A stretch of 5,612 nucleotides of DNA from JAKZRT01 sp047518005 (GTDB lineage: Bacteria; Pseudomonadota; Alphaproteobacteria; Rhodobacterales; Rhodobacteraceae), in assembly GCA_047518005.1 (NCBI GenBank), contig JAKZRT010000208.1, positions 1 through 5,612 of the forward strand. Reading direction: 5' to 3'. The stretch's first letter is position 1, and each line of letters opens with the position of its first letter. This document shows, one piece after another, positions 1 to 5,555 of the stretch. The notes under the pieces are model-generated. The model ran no database searches, was not told the origin of the DNA, and saw nothing but the letters and a program-made list of their open reading frames with translations. The position numbers were made by a program, and so were the translations under genes.

Positions 1-2
1 GC

Positions 3-278
3 GCCCCACATCGATCCACGGAGGCCCGGAGCCTCTTCCGCGGGGCTACCGGCGCCAAACCGCCGGACTACGTGGGATCGCGGCAAATCATGGTGACCCA
101 AACCTCCATCCCCGCCACCCAGAGTTTTCACACGGTCTGGACCGCAAAGGCGCTAACCACCAATCCGGGGTCACGGTCTGACATCCGCGACCTCGGCTGG
201 TCGCATTCGGTCCCGTTTGAGTGGTCGAGCCGCCAGCTGATGGACCTGGGGCTGATGGAACCGGGCCAGTGGTTTTGA
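3..278 (+). CDS. 3' end of an unrecognised protein (N-terminus outside window)
   Basis: The frame is open from the first bases of the window to a TGA at 276-278, so this is most likely the C-terminal 91 residues of a longer protein. A GTG at 72 and an ATG at 90 are possible internal starts, but neither has a clear Shine-Dalgarno. The tail is rich in Ser, Thr and Trp and ends in ...MEPGQWF. I see no membrane segment, coiled coil or catalytic motif and do not recognise the family. Its stop lies three bases from the stop of the convergent irr gene, with no obvious intrinsic terminator between them. The reading is supported by the uninterrupted frame and the tight convergent packing only; a spurious frame cannot be excluded. 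Confidence 0.5.
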   Translation, partial: APHRSTEARSLFRGATGAKPPDYVGSRQIMVTQTSIPATQSFHTVWTAKALTTNPGSRSDIRDLGWSHSVPFEWSSRQLMDLGLMEPGQWF

Positions 279-281
279 TGT

Positions 282-713
282 TCAGCGCGGACGCAGCCGG
301 ATCACCACATTAACTTTTGATATTTCCGCACCTTCCGGGGGCGTGGGAAGGCGCGCGAACTGAAGCTCGTGGGCCGGCGCGTCGGTCAGCCTTCCCTCGG
401 CTTCCCAGAAAAAATGCGGATGGTCGTCGGTGCGCGTGTCGAAGTAACTGCGGGTCCCGTCGACGGTTACTTCCTGCATCAGGCCCGCGTCGCAAAAGGC
501 GCGCAGGGTGTTATAGACCGTGGCCAGCGAAACAGCCTCGCCTGACGTCTGCGCCGCATCGAACAGCCATTCGGCGGTGACGTGTCTGTCATTACCGTCA
601 CCGACCAGCAACGCGGCCAGCGCGACGCGCTGTTTGGTCGGCCTCAGCGAGGCGTTCGTGAGCCACTTCGAGCCACGCTCAAGTCTTTGCCTGTCCATCG
701 GCGATCCGTTCAT
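282..713 (-). CDS. irr: Irr-type iron response regulator (Fur family)
   Basis: This 143-residue protein is a Fur-superfamily DNA-binding regulator, closest by eye to alphaproteobacterial Irr, which controls iron and heme genes according to heme status. The winged helix spans about residues 20-85, with RPTKQRVALAALL, HVTAEWLFDAA and the recognition region SLATVYNTLRAFCDAGL. A dimerisation region follows, with YFDTRTDDHPHFFWE. The H98-P-H100 pair sits where Irr proteins carry their heme-linked histidines. The CxxC zinc sites of classical Fur are absent, and the single Cys74 is not followed by Pro, so there is no cysteine-proline heme motif. The start at 713 has only GGAA directly before ATG. 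An in-frame ATG at 698 (Met6) fits better with a TATAAG box at 728-733, which would leave a leader of about 8 nt for the first start and 23 nt for the second. The gene is divergent from fabA. Confidence 0.9.
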   Translation of the reverse strand: MNGSPMDRQRLERGSKWLTNASLRPTKQRVALAALLVGDGNDRHVTAEWLFDAAQTSGEAVSLATVYNTLRAFCDAGLMQEVTVDGTRSYFDTRTDDHPHFFWEAEGRLTDAPAHELQFARLPTPPEGAEISKVNVVIRLRPR

Positions 714-727
714 TTCCGCGCACCAAC

Positions 728-757
728 CTTATAGGGGTTTAAATCTGATTTTTTCAA
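728..757 (-). promoter_or_regulatory. Candidate sigma70-type promoter of irr
   Basis: On the - strand, TTGAAA (752-757) and TATAAG (728-733) are separated by 18 bases. Each matches the consensus at 5 of 6 positions. Transcription would begin near 721. This is the best promoter match in the intergenic region. No experimental support is available. Confidence 0.5.
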
Positions 758-760
758 ACC
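736..760. promoter_or_regulatory. Imperfect palindrome overlapping the irr -35 region (possible operator)
   Basis: GGTTT at 736-740 and AAACC at 756-760 form perfect outer arms, and part of the inside also matches (GGTTTnAA ... TTnAAACC). The 25-bp site covers the -35 box and most of the spacer of the candidate irr promoter, a position suited to repression. It matches only one half of the published ICE/Irr box pattern (TTTAGAA-N3-TTCTAAA), so which regulator would bind is unknown. Autoregulation by Irr is a guess. Confidence 0.3.
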
Positions 761-873
761 AAATCCTTCAAAGGCCTCCTGATCGCACGGTATTGTTGCG
801 GCTTGCACGGGGTTTCAGGCAGATGTTAGACCGGCTGGGACAACAGATCCTGAACGGCGAATGAATCGAGCGG

Positions 874-1383
874 ATGGCGGAATTTCCAACCAGTTTTGAC
901 CGCGAGGCACTTTTGGCCTGCGCCCGGGGCGAGCTTTTTGGTCCCGGCAACGCCCAGCTGCCCGAACCGCCAATGCTGATGATGGACCGGATCACCGACA
1001 TATCCGGCGATCGCGGCCCTCACGGCAAAGGTCACGTGGTGGCCGAGTTTGATATCCGCCCCGATCTCTGGTTTTTCGATTGTCATTTTCCCGGCAATCC
1101 GATCATGCCCGGCTGTCTGGGCCTCGACGGCCTCTGGCAGCTCACCGGGTTCAACCTTGGCTGGCGCGGCTGGCAGGGGCGCGGATACGCATTGGGCGTT
1201 GGCGAGGTCAAACTGACAGGTATGGTTCGCCCCGACCGCAAGATGCTGACCTATTACGTTGACTTTACCAAAGCCCTTCAGACCCGCCGCCTGACCATGG
1301 GCGTGGCCGACGGCCGGGTCGAGGCGGACGGCGACGTTATCTATCTGGTCAAAGACATGAAGGTCGCTCTTTCCGAGAGCTGA
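874..1383 (+). CDS. fabA: 3-hydroxydecanoyl-ACP dehydratase/isomerase FabA
   Basis: FabA dehydrates 3-hydroxydecanoyl-ACP to trans-2-decenoyl-ACP and isomerises it to cis-3-decenoyl-ACP, the entry to unsaturated fatty acids in type II synthesis in the cytosol. The protein has 169 residues, the usual length, and a single hot-dog fold. The catalytic His71 and Asp85 lie in HFPGNPIMPGCLGLDGLWQL, matching H70 and D84 of the E. coli enzyme. The N-terminus (MAEFPTSFDREALLACARGELFG as read in segments) starts like other alphaproteobacterial FabA proteins, which supports ATG 874. Its Shine-Dalgarno is weak (GAG at 868-870). An ATG at 861 is out of frame. It is first in the fabA-fabB-fabI operon, with 22 bases before fabB. 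A promoter should lie in 714-873, but no strong match is visible. Confidence 0.97.
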   Translation: MAEFPTSFDREALLACARGELFGPGNAQLPEPPMLMMDRITDISGDRGPHGKGHVVAEFDIRPDLWFFDCHFPGNPIMPGCLGLDGLWQLTGFNLGWRGWQGRGYALGVGEVKLTGMVRPDRKMLTYYVDFTKALQTRRLTMGVADGRVEADGDVIYLVKDMKVALSES

Positions 1384-1392
1384 CCAAAGAAT

Positions 1393-1398
1393 GAGGAG
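1393..1398 (+). promoter_or_regulatory. Strong ribosome binding site that sets the fabB start
   Basis: GAGGAG lies seven bases upstream of ATG 1406 and after the fabA stop. It overlaps an in-frame ATG at 1391, which itself has no upstream Shine-Dalgarno at suitable distance. The start of fabB is therefore 1406, giving MRRVVVTGMG, as in other FabB proteins. Confidence 0.8.
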
Positions 1399-1405
1399 TG
1401 CGCAC

Positions 1406-2632
1406 ATGCGCCGAGTCGTCGTCACAGGGATGGGCATCATCTCGTCCATCGGCAACAACGCCGAAGAGGTAACCGATGCGCTGATGTCCGGAAAGTCGGG
1501 GATCGTGGGCTCGCCCGATATGGCCGAGCACGGATTTCGCAGCCAGGTCTATGGGCTACCGAATATCGATCCCGCCGAGCATATCGACAAACGCCAGATG
1601 CGGTTCATGGGGCCAGGGGCCGCCTATAACTTTCTGGCGATGGAGCAGGCCATCGCCGACAGCGGGCTGGAAAAAAACGAGGTTTCGCATCCCCGTACCG
1701 GCATGGTCATGGGCTCGGGCGGGCCGTCAACGTCGAATTTTTTCAACGCCCATCAGACCGTTATCCAGAAAGGCGCGCCAAAACGCATGGGTCCTTTCAT
1801 GGTGACACGCTGTATGTCGTCCACCAATTCGGCCTGTCTGGCGACGCCGTTCAAGATCAAGGGGGTGAATTATTCGATCACCTCGGCCTGCACAACCAGC
1901 CTGCATTGCATCGGCAACGGCGTCGAGCAGATCCAGTTCGACAAGCAGGACATCGTTTTTGCCGGTGGCGGCGAGGAGCTGGACTGGACCCTGTCCTGTC
2001 TTTTTGACGCCATGGGGGCCATGTCGTCGAAGTATAACGACACCCCCGACAAAGCGTCGCGGGCCTTTGACGCCGACCGCGACGGATTCGTGATTTCCGG
2101 CGGTGCTGGCGTTGTCGTTCTTGAAGAACTGGGCCATGCTCTGGCCCGCGGCGCAAAGATTTACGCCGAGGTCACCGGCTATGGCGCCACATCTGACGGG
2201 CACGACATGGTGGCGCCCTCCGGTGAAGGTGCCGAGCGGTCGATGAAACTTGCGCTGGCAACCATCGGCGACCGCAAGGTCGGCTATATCAACGCCCACG
2301 GAACCTCGACGCCCGCCGGTGACGTGACCGAGGTCCGCGCCGTGCGCCGCGTCTTTGGCGAGGGCAACACGCCGCTGATCACCTCGACAAAGTCGGTGAC
2401 CGGCCATTGTCTGGGCGGCGCGGGCGTTCACGAAGCGATCTTTTCGCTGATCTTGTTGCAGGGTGATTTCATTGCGCCGTCAGCAAACGTCGAAACCCTG
2501 GACCCAGAGATCGATCCATCAGAGATTGCGACCGAGTACGTCGAAAACGCCGGGCTCGACACCGTTTTGTCCAACAGTTTCGGCTTTGGTGGAACCAACG
2601 GCACCATCGCCATGAGCAAATATCACGGATGA
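1406..2632 (+). CDS. fabB: 3-oxoacyl-ACP synthase I (beta-ketoacyl-ACP synthase) FabB
   Basis: This is the condensing enzyme that elongates acyl-ACP with malonyl-ACP. FabB is the form that accepts the cis-3-decenoyl-ACP made by FabA and so commits carbon to unsaturated chains. The 408-residue protein has the thiolase fold. The nucleophile is Cys162 in SITSACTTSLH, and the two catalytic histidines are His298 in INAHGTSTP and His334 in SVTGHCLGGAG, with Lys329 before the latter. The C-terminal FGFGGTNG loop (393-399) is intact. E. coli FabB has C163, H298 and H333, so spacing agrees. Phe392 directly precedes this loop. The start at 1406 is chosen from the Shine-Dalgarno and the MRRVVVTGMG N-terminus; an in-frame ATG at 1391 would add five residues. 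Six bases separate its stop from fabI. Confidence 0.97.
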   Translation: MRRVVVTGMGIISSIGNNAEEVTDALMSGKSGIVGSPDMAEHGFRSQVYGLPNIDPAEHIDKRQMRFMGPGAAYNFLAMEQAIADSGLEKNEVSHPRTGMVMGSGGPSTSNFFNAHQTVIQKGAPKRMGPFMVTRCMSSTNSACLATPFKIKGVNYSITSACTTSLHCIGNGVEQIQFDKQDIVFAGGGEELDWTLSCLFDAMGAMSSKYNDTPDKASRAFDADRDGFVISGGAGVVVLEELGHALARGAKIYAEVTGYGATSDGHDMVAPSGEGAERSMKLALATIGDRKVGYINAHGTSTPAGDVTEVRAVRRVFGEGNTPLITSTKSVTGHCLGGAGVHEAIFSLILLQGDFIAPSANVETLDPEIDPSEIATEYVENAGLDTVLSNSFGFGGTNGTIAMSKYHG

Positions 2633-2638
2633 CGCCAA

Positions 2639-3427
2639 ATGCCTGATTTGATGAAGGAAAAACGCGGCCTGATCATGGGCGTCGCTAACCAGCAGTCGAT
2701 CGCCTGGGGCATCGCCAGCGCCATGGCCGCTGAGGGAGCCGAACTGGCCTTCAGTTATCAGGGCGAGGCTTTTGGCAAGCGCGTCGAACCGCTGGCAGCC
2801 TCGGTCGGGTCGGATTTTCTGGTCGATGTCGATGTTACCGACGACGCATCATTGGACGCCTGCTTTGGTAAACTGGCCGACCGATGGGGAACGATAGATT
2901 TCGTCGTCCACGCAATCGCGTTTTCCGACAAAAACGAACTGACGGGGCGGTTTATCAACACAACCCGCGAAAATTTCAAAAACACGCTGGCGATCTCGTG
3001 TTTTTCCTTCATCGACGTGGCGCGGCGCGCAGCACCACTGATGCCCGAGGGTGGCACGCTTTTGACCCTGACGTATCAGGGCTCGAACCGAGTCACACCA
3101 TTTTACAATGTCATGGGCGTTGCCAAGGCGGCGCTGGAATCGACGGTGCGATATCTCGCCAATGATCTGGGCCCCGACGGCATTCGGGTCAACGCGGTCA
3201 GCCCGGGGCCGATGAAAACGCTGGCGGGTGCAGCTATTGGCGGGGCGCGAAAGACCTATCGTCAAACCGAGGCCAACGCGCCCCTGCGCGCCAACGCCAC
3301 CCTGACGGCGGTCGGCGGCACAGCGGTTTTTCTGGCGTCAGATTACGGCGCTTGTACAACGGGCGAGATTGTTCGCGTCGACGGCGGCTATCACGTGCTG
3401 GGCATGCCGCAGTCTGAAAATCTCTAG
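2639..3427 (+). CDS. fabI: Enoyl-ACP reductase (NADH) FabI
   Basis: FabI carries out the last reduction of each elongation cycle, from trans-2-enoyl-ACP to acyl-ACP, and is the target of triclosan. The 262-residue protein is an atypical short-chain dehydrogenase with a Rossmann fold. The FabI-type nucleotide motif GVANQQSIAWGIA covers residues 14-26. The catalytic set is Tyr146, Tyr156 and Lys163 in LTYQGSNRVTPFYNVMGVAK, at the same numbers as E. coli FabI. Downstream are SPGPMKTLA (190s) and the C-terminal VDGGYHVLGM. Residue 94, which aligns with E. coli Gly93 in the inhibitor pocket, is Ala (HAIAF). The gene starts six bases after fabB, with only a weak Shine-Dalgarno (GGATGA) overlapping the fabB stop, so coupled translation is likely. 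It is the last gene of the fab operon. Confidence 0.97.
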   Translation: MPDLMKEKRGLIMGVANQQSIAWGIASAMAAEGAELAFSYQGEAFGKRVEPLAASVGSDFLVDVDVTDDASLDACFGKLADRWGTIDFVVHAIAFSDKNELTGRFINTTRENFKNTLAISCFSFIDVARRAAPLMPEGGTLLTLTYQGSNRVTPFYNVMGVAKAALESTVRYLANDLGPDGIRVNAVSPGPMKTLAGAAIGGARKTYRQTEANAPLRANATLTAVGGTAVFLASDYGACTTGEIVRVDGGYHVLGMPQSENL

Positions 3428-3434
3428 AGCGCTT

Positions 3435-3521
3435 TCCAAAAATCTACACCAATGCGTTTCAGGCCGCTTCGAAGCGGCTTGAGACCAGAATCGCAAGCGT
3501 GATCGGCTCAGAATTTTTGGA
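3435..3521. repeat. Nested imperfect inverted repeat between fabI and the dehalogenase gene
   Basis: Outer arms TCCAAAAAT (3435-3443) and ATTTTTGGA (3513-3521) are perfect 9-bp complements, followed inward by CT against AG. The centre is a perfect 16-bp palindrome (GCCGCTTCGAAGCGGC, 3463-3478). The arrangement resembles a dispersed palindromic intergenic repeat or a small non-autonomous element rather than random noncoding sequence. Whether other copies exist cannot be tested from one window. It fills most of the 158-bp gap, and no clear promoter for the downstream gene was found in it. Confidence 0.45.
3456..3485 (+). terminator. Strong hairpin after fabI, without a U tract
   Basis: The core palindrome can extend to a stem of about 13 bp (3456-3468 with 3473-3485, including G-U pairs) around a UCGA loop. 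It starts 29 bases after the fabI stop, where a terminator is expected. The bases after the stem (CAGAATCGC) are not U-rich, so it is not a canonical intrinsic terminator. It could stabilise the 3' end of the fab transcript or be only the core of the surrounding repeat. Confidence 0.35.
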
Positions 3522-3575
3522 CGTTGCCATAGACTTTTGCATCTTGGACAAACGTGCCAAGCTTGAATTTGAATT

Positions 3576-3581
3576 GGAGGG
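3576..3581 (+). promoter_or_regulatory. Ribosome binding site supporting a TTG start
   Basis: GGAGGG lies four bases upstream of TTG 3586. No ATG or GTG in the frame nearby has a comparable site. It decides the start of the haloacid dehalogenase-like gene, whose family homology begins directly after this codon. Confidence 0.7.
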
Positions 3582-3585
3582 AAAA

Positions 3586-4275
3586 TTGGCCGTCAAAATC
3601 TGCGCGTTTGATGCCTATGGCACCCTTTTCGACGTTGCCGCAGCGGCGCGCGAGGCCGCCAAAGAACCGGGGCGGGAAAAATTTTCCGCCTGCTGGCAAA
3701 CGGTCGCCCGCGACTGCCGGCTGAAGCAACTGCAATACACCTGGCTCAGGGCCATTGCGGGCGCGCATACGGATTTTTGGGAGGTCACGCAAAACGGCCT
3801 CGACTGGGCGCTCGAGGCTAATGGCCTGGCCGGTGACCCCGATTTGCGCGAGCGCCTGCTCGCGCTTTACTGGGAACTTTCGGCCTACGCGGAAGTTCCC
3901 CGCATGCTGACGGCCCTCAAATCAGACGGATATACCACCGCGATCCTGTCGAACGGATCACCTGATATGCTCGCTGGCGCGGTGAATTCCGCCGGGATCG
4001 GTGACATGCTTGACGATGTCCTATCGGTCCAGGACGTCGGCATTTTCAAACCGGCCAACCAGGTTTACGCCTTGGTAAACACAAGGTTCTCAGTCAGGAA
4101 CGACCAGGTTTTGTTCGTCTCGTCGAACGGCTGGGACGCAGCTTGCGCCGCCGGTTACGGGTTCAATTCGGTCTGGGTCAACCGCGCCAGCGAACCGGTT
4201 GACCGGCTGCCCTGGAAGCCCGCCCATATTCTGACCGATCTCACCACGATCCCCGATCTTGCCGCGTCGATATGA
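3586..4275 (+). CDS. HAD superfamily hydrolase, type II haloacid dehalogenase-like
   Basis: The protein has 229 residues from the TTG start, the usual length for L-2-haloacid dehalogenases, which hydrolyse (S)-2-haloacids to (R)-2-hydroxyacids. Residues of that family are all visible: nucleophile Asp9 in CAFDAYGTLFD, Arg45 in RLKQLQYTWLR, Ser122-Asn123 in LSNGSP, Lys155 in FKP, Tyr161, and Ser179/Asn181/Asp184 in SSNGWDA. Spacing from Arg45 onward runs a constant four residues above the Pseudomonas L-DEX numbering known to me. The frame is open back to a GTG at 3499, but those 29 codons lie partly in the nested repeat and do not look like the family. The gene overlaps the next one by four bases. 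The true substrate is not proven; phosphatase or other HAD activity is less likely given the Tyr/Ser/Asn/Asp set. Confidence 0.88.
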   Translation: MAVKICAFDAYGTLFDVAAAAREAAKEPGREKFSACWQTVARDCRLKQLQYTWLRAIAGAHTDFWEVTQNGLDWALEANGLAGDPDLRERLLALYWELSAYAEVPRMLTALKSDGYTTAILSNGSPDMLAGAVNSAGIGDMLDDVLSVQDVGIFKPANQVYALVNTRFSVRNDQVLFVSSNGWDAACAAGYGFNSVWVNRASEPVDRLPWKPAHILTDLTTIPDLAASI

Positions 4276-4904
4276 ACGCCACTTTCACCGCCTCGGACGG
4301 GCTTGCCATTGCCTTTGACCGATCAGGCGAAGGCCCGGCACTGATCTGCCTTGCCGGACTGACCCGCAACCGGTCGGATTTCAATTATGTGCGCCCGCAT
4401 CTTCGCGGCGTTGGCGTGGTACGCATGGATTACCGCGGTCGCGGCGCGTCTGGTTGGGGCGATCCCACCTCGTATTCGATAGCGCGCGAGGCCCGCGACA
4501 CGATCGAACTGATGGACCACCTCGGTATCGACCGCGCCGCGATCCTTGGCACTTCGCGCGGCGGGCTTATCGCGATGACGCTGGCGTATACCGTCAGGGA
4601 CCGCCTGACCGGCATCATGCTGAACGACATCGGGCCAGTGATTGAAAACGACGGTCTGACCAATATCCGCGATTTTGTCGGTCTCAATCCTGCGCAAACG
4701 ACTAATGCCGAGGCCGAGGTTACCCGGGCCCGCCTGCTGCCGGGTTTCTCGAACTTGCCGCCGGGAAGATGGGCCGAAGAGGTTCGCAAGCATTACGTCG
4801 AAACGCCCACCGGTTTGAAAATCAACTATGACCCTCGGCTGCGCGACCCGGTGATTGCTGCGGCCGATCAACCGGCACCCGACCTGGGTAGTGTCCTAAT
4901 TTGA
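4272..4904 (+). CDS. Alpha/beta-fold hydrolase, C-terminally truncated by an insertion sequence
   Basis: The ATG shares ATGA with the stop of the dehalogenase-like gene, so the two are probably one transcript with coupled translation. The protein has 210 residues. It shows the N-terminal strands of an alpha/beta hydrolase (ALICLAGLTRN), a VVRMDYRGRGAS segment and the nucleophile elbow GTSRGG with Ser95. Family members usually run about 60-70 residues further and carry the acid and histidine of the triad there. Here the native sequence stops at Leu205, and the last five residues (GSVLI) and the stop are supplied by the end of the neighbouring insertion sequence. Neither the late acid nor the histidine of the triad is present, so the product is probably inactive. 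The original substrate is unknown; pairing with a haloacid dehalogenase suggests a short catabolic step, which is inference. Confidence 0.85.
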   Translation: MNATFTASDGLAIAFDRSGEGPALICLAGLTRNRSDFNYVRPHLRGVGVVRMDYRGRGASGWGDPTSYSIAREARDTIELMDHLGIDRAAILGTSRGGLIAMTLAYTVRDRLTGIMLNDIGPVIENDGLTNIRDFVGLNPAQTTNAEAEVTRARLLPGFSNLPPGRWAEEVRKHYVETPTGLKINYDPRLRDPVIAAADQPAPDLGSVLI

Positions 4905-5429
4905 GGTCGCGTCCACTAATTCCTCAAGCGACCATAGCCGATCACTCACACCGGCTGCCATGGCTGGGGTGCAACGTAGCGTCTTATGTAGGCGCACGAA
5001 GTTGTAATGCGCAAAGTGCAGGGCCACCGCAGCTTCAAGGTTTTCCAGCTTCTTGCTGAACGCATTTGTCAGCCGCGTGAAGCGGCGCATGCTCATCCGC
5101 ATGGTCAAATTCTGGCGCTCAATAAGGCTGGTTGAAATATGTCTGCGGTCGGGGGTGCCGGCCACCACGACCTTTTTTTGGCTCACAACGCGGGGAGGCG
5201 CGTACCGACCGGGGCCAATTGGTTCTGCGTCATAAAATTTAACCACTTGCCCGTAATCGACATCCGCCCCGAAGGCCCGCTCGACTGCATCAACATAGCT
5301 ACTCAGTGCATCGCTCGAAATCTGGACGCGGTTGTCTAGACGACCGGAGAGATCGTTCATAAATGCTACCGCATTCTTGCGTGTTCGCTTTCCAATGAGA
5401 TGGGTCGGGACGAGCTTCGTATGGGGATT
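4887..5429 (-). mobile_element. IS1-family insertion sequence remnant (one end plus most of the transposase)
   Basis: The left end is placed at GGTAGTGTCC (4887-4896), where alpha/beta-hydrolase coding sequence stops abruptly and insertion-sequence sequence begins. The exact base could be off by one or two because the following G run is shared. The transposase reads inward from the right and its stop lies about 10 bases from this end. An inverted repeat (TTGAGG 4901-4906, CCTCAA 4922-4927) spans the 3' end of the transposase gene. The other end is missing: similarity to IS1-type transposases fades upstream of 5429. Terminal repeats and a target duplication therefore cannot be checked here. 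Confidence 0.7.
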
Positions 5430-5465
5430 ATAAATGATACTTGACGGAAGGGCGAGGATCGGCAT
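4896..5465 (-). pseudogene. IS1-family transposase, N-terminally truncated
   Basis: The 189-codon frame matches the C-terminal two thirds of IS1-family DDE transposases. Visible are HTKLVPTHLIGKR (15-27), the second catalytic Asp in QISSDALSSYV (Asp52), the catalytic Glu in SLIERQNLTMRM (Glu116), and the typical RRFTRLTNAFSKK, HYNFVRLHKTLR and TPAMAAGV...LWSLEELV stretches. The N-terminal zinc-binding/helix-turn-helix part and the first catalytic Asp (usually in a CDExW motif) are missing. The first dozen codons (MPILALPSSIIY) do not resemble the family, so the ATG at 5465 is probably a chance start in unrelated sequence. Without the first Asp the protein should not transpose. No frameshift is visible in the remaining part. 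Confidence 0.8.
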
Positions 5466-5490
5466 GATGCACTGTCGGTAACACGCGATA

Positions 5491-5525
5491 TGTCCGGTTT
5501 ATGTACCAGATGATCTGTCCGGTTT
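5491..5525. repeat. Tandem TGTCCGGTTT direct repeat at the element end
   Basis: TGTCCGGTTT occurs at 5491-5500 and again at 5516-5525, a start-to-start distance of 25 bases, or a little over two helical turns. This suits paired transposase-binding sites at the end of the second insertion sequence. It is also upstream of the transposase gene, so binding could influence its promoter. Function is inferred from position only. Confidence 0.5.
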
Positions 5526-5530
5526 TAGAA

Positions 5531-5555
5531 CGCCTCCAAGCCATGGAGGGAGGCG
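5531..5555 (+). promoter_or_regulatory. Hairpin that sequesters the transposase ribosome binding site
   Basis: CGCCTCC (5531-5537) is the exact complement of GGAGGCG (5549-5555), with an 11-base loop. The Shine-Dalgarno region GGAGGGAGG (5545-5553) lies in the loop and right arm, directly before ATG 5556, and CCTCC can also pair with its first GGAGG copy. Folding would hide the ribosome binding site and limit transposase translation, as is known in principle for other insertion sequences. Confidence 0.45.

Noticed and set aside
736..760. The irr-fabA palindrome as a true ICE/Irr box.
   Set aside because: Only one half resembles TTTAGAA, and the other half matches 2 of 7 positions. It is listed only as an unidentified palindrome.
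767..796. Possible fabA promoter TTCAAA-N18-TATTGT.
   Set aside because: Each box matches only 4 of 6 consensus positions, and an alternative TTGCAC at 803-808 lacks a good -10, so I did not list a fabA promoter.
520..864. A + strand open frame across the irr 5' half and the intergenic region.
   Set aside because: It is antisense to irr and runs through promoter-like sequence; there is no Shine-Dalgarno or family match.
826..1458. A 210-codon open frame on the - strand across fabA.
   Set aside because: It covers the complementary strand of FabA and the fabB start and shows no recognisable motif or ribosome binding site.
1727..2431. A 234-codon open frame on the - strand inside fabB.
   Set aside because: It lies opposite a clear FabB gene with intact catalytic motifs, has no family resemblance, and is the usual shadow frame of GC-rich coding DNA.
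4323..4871. A 182-codon open frame on the - strand opposite the alpha/beta-hydrolase.
   Set aside because: It is antisense to a gene with a clear nucleophile elbow and has no independent support.
5053..5339. Small + strand open frames inside the IS1-type transposase.
   Set aside because: They are antisense to the recognisable transposase and carry no motif.
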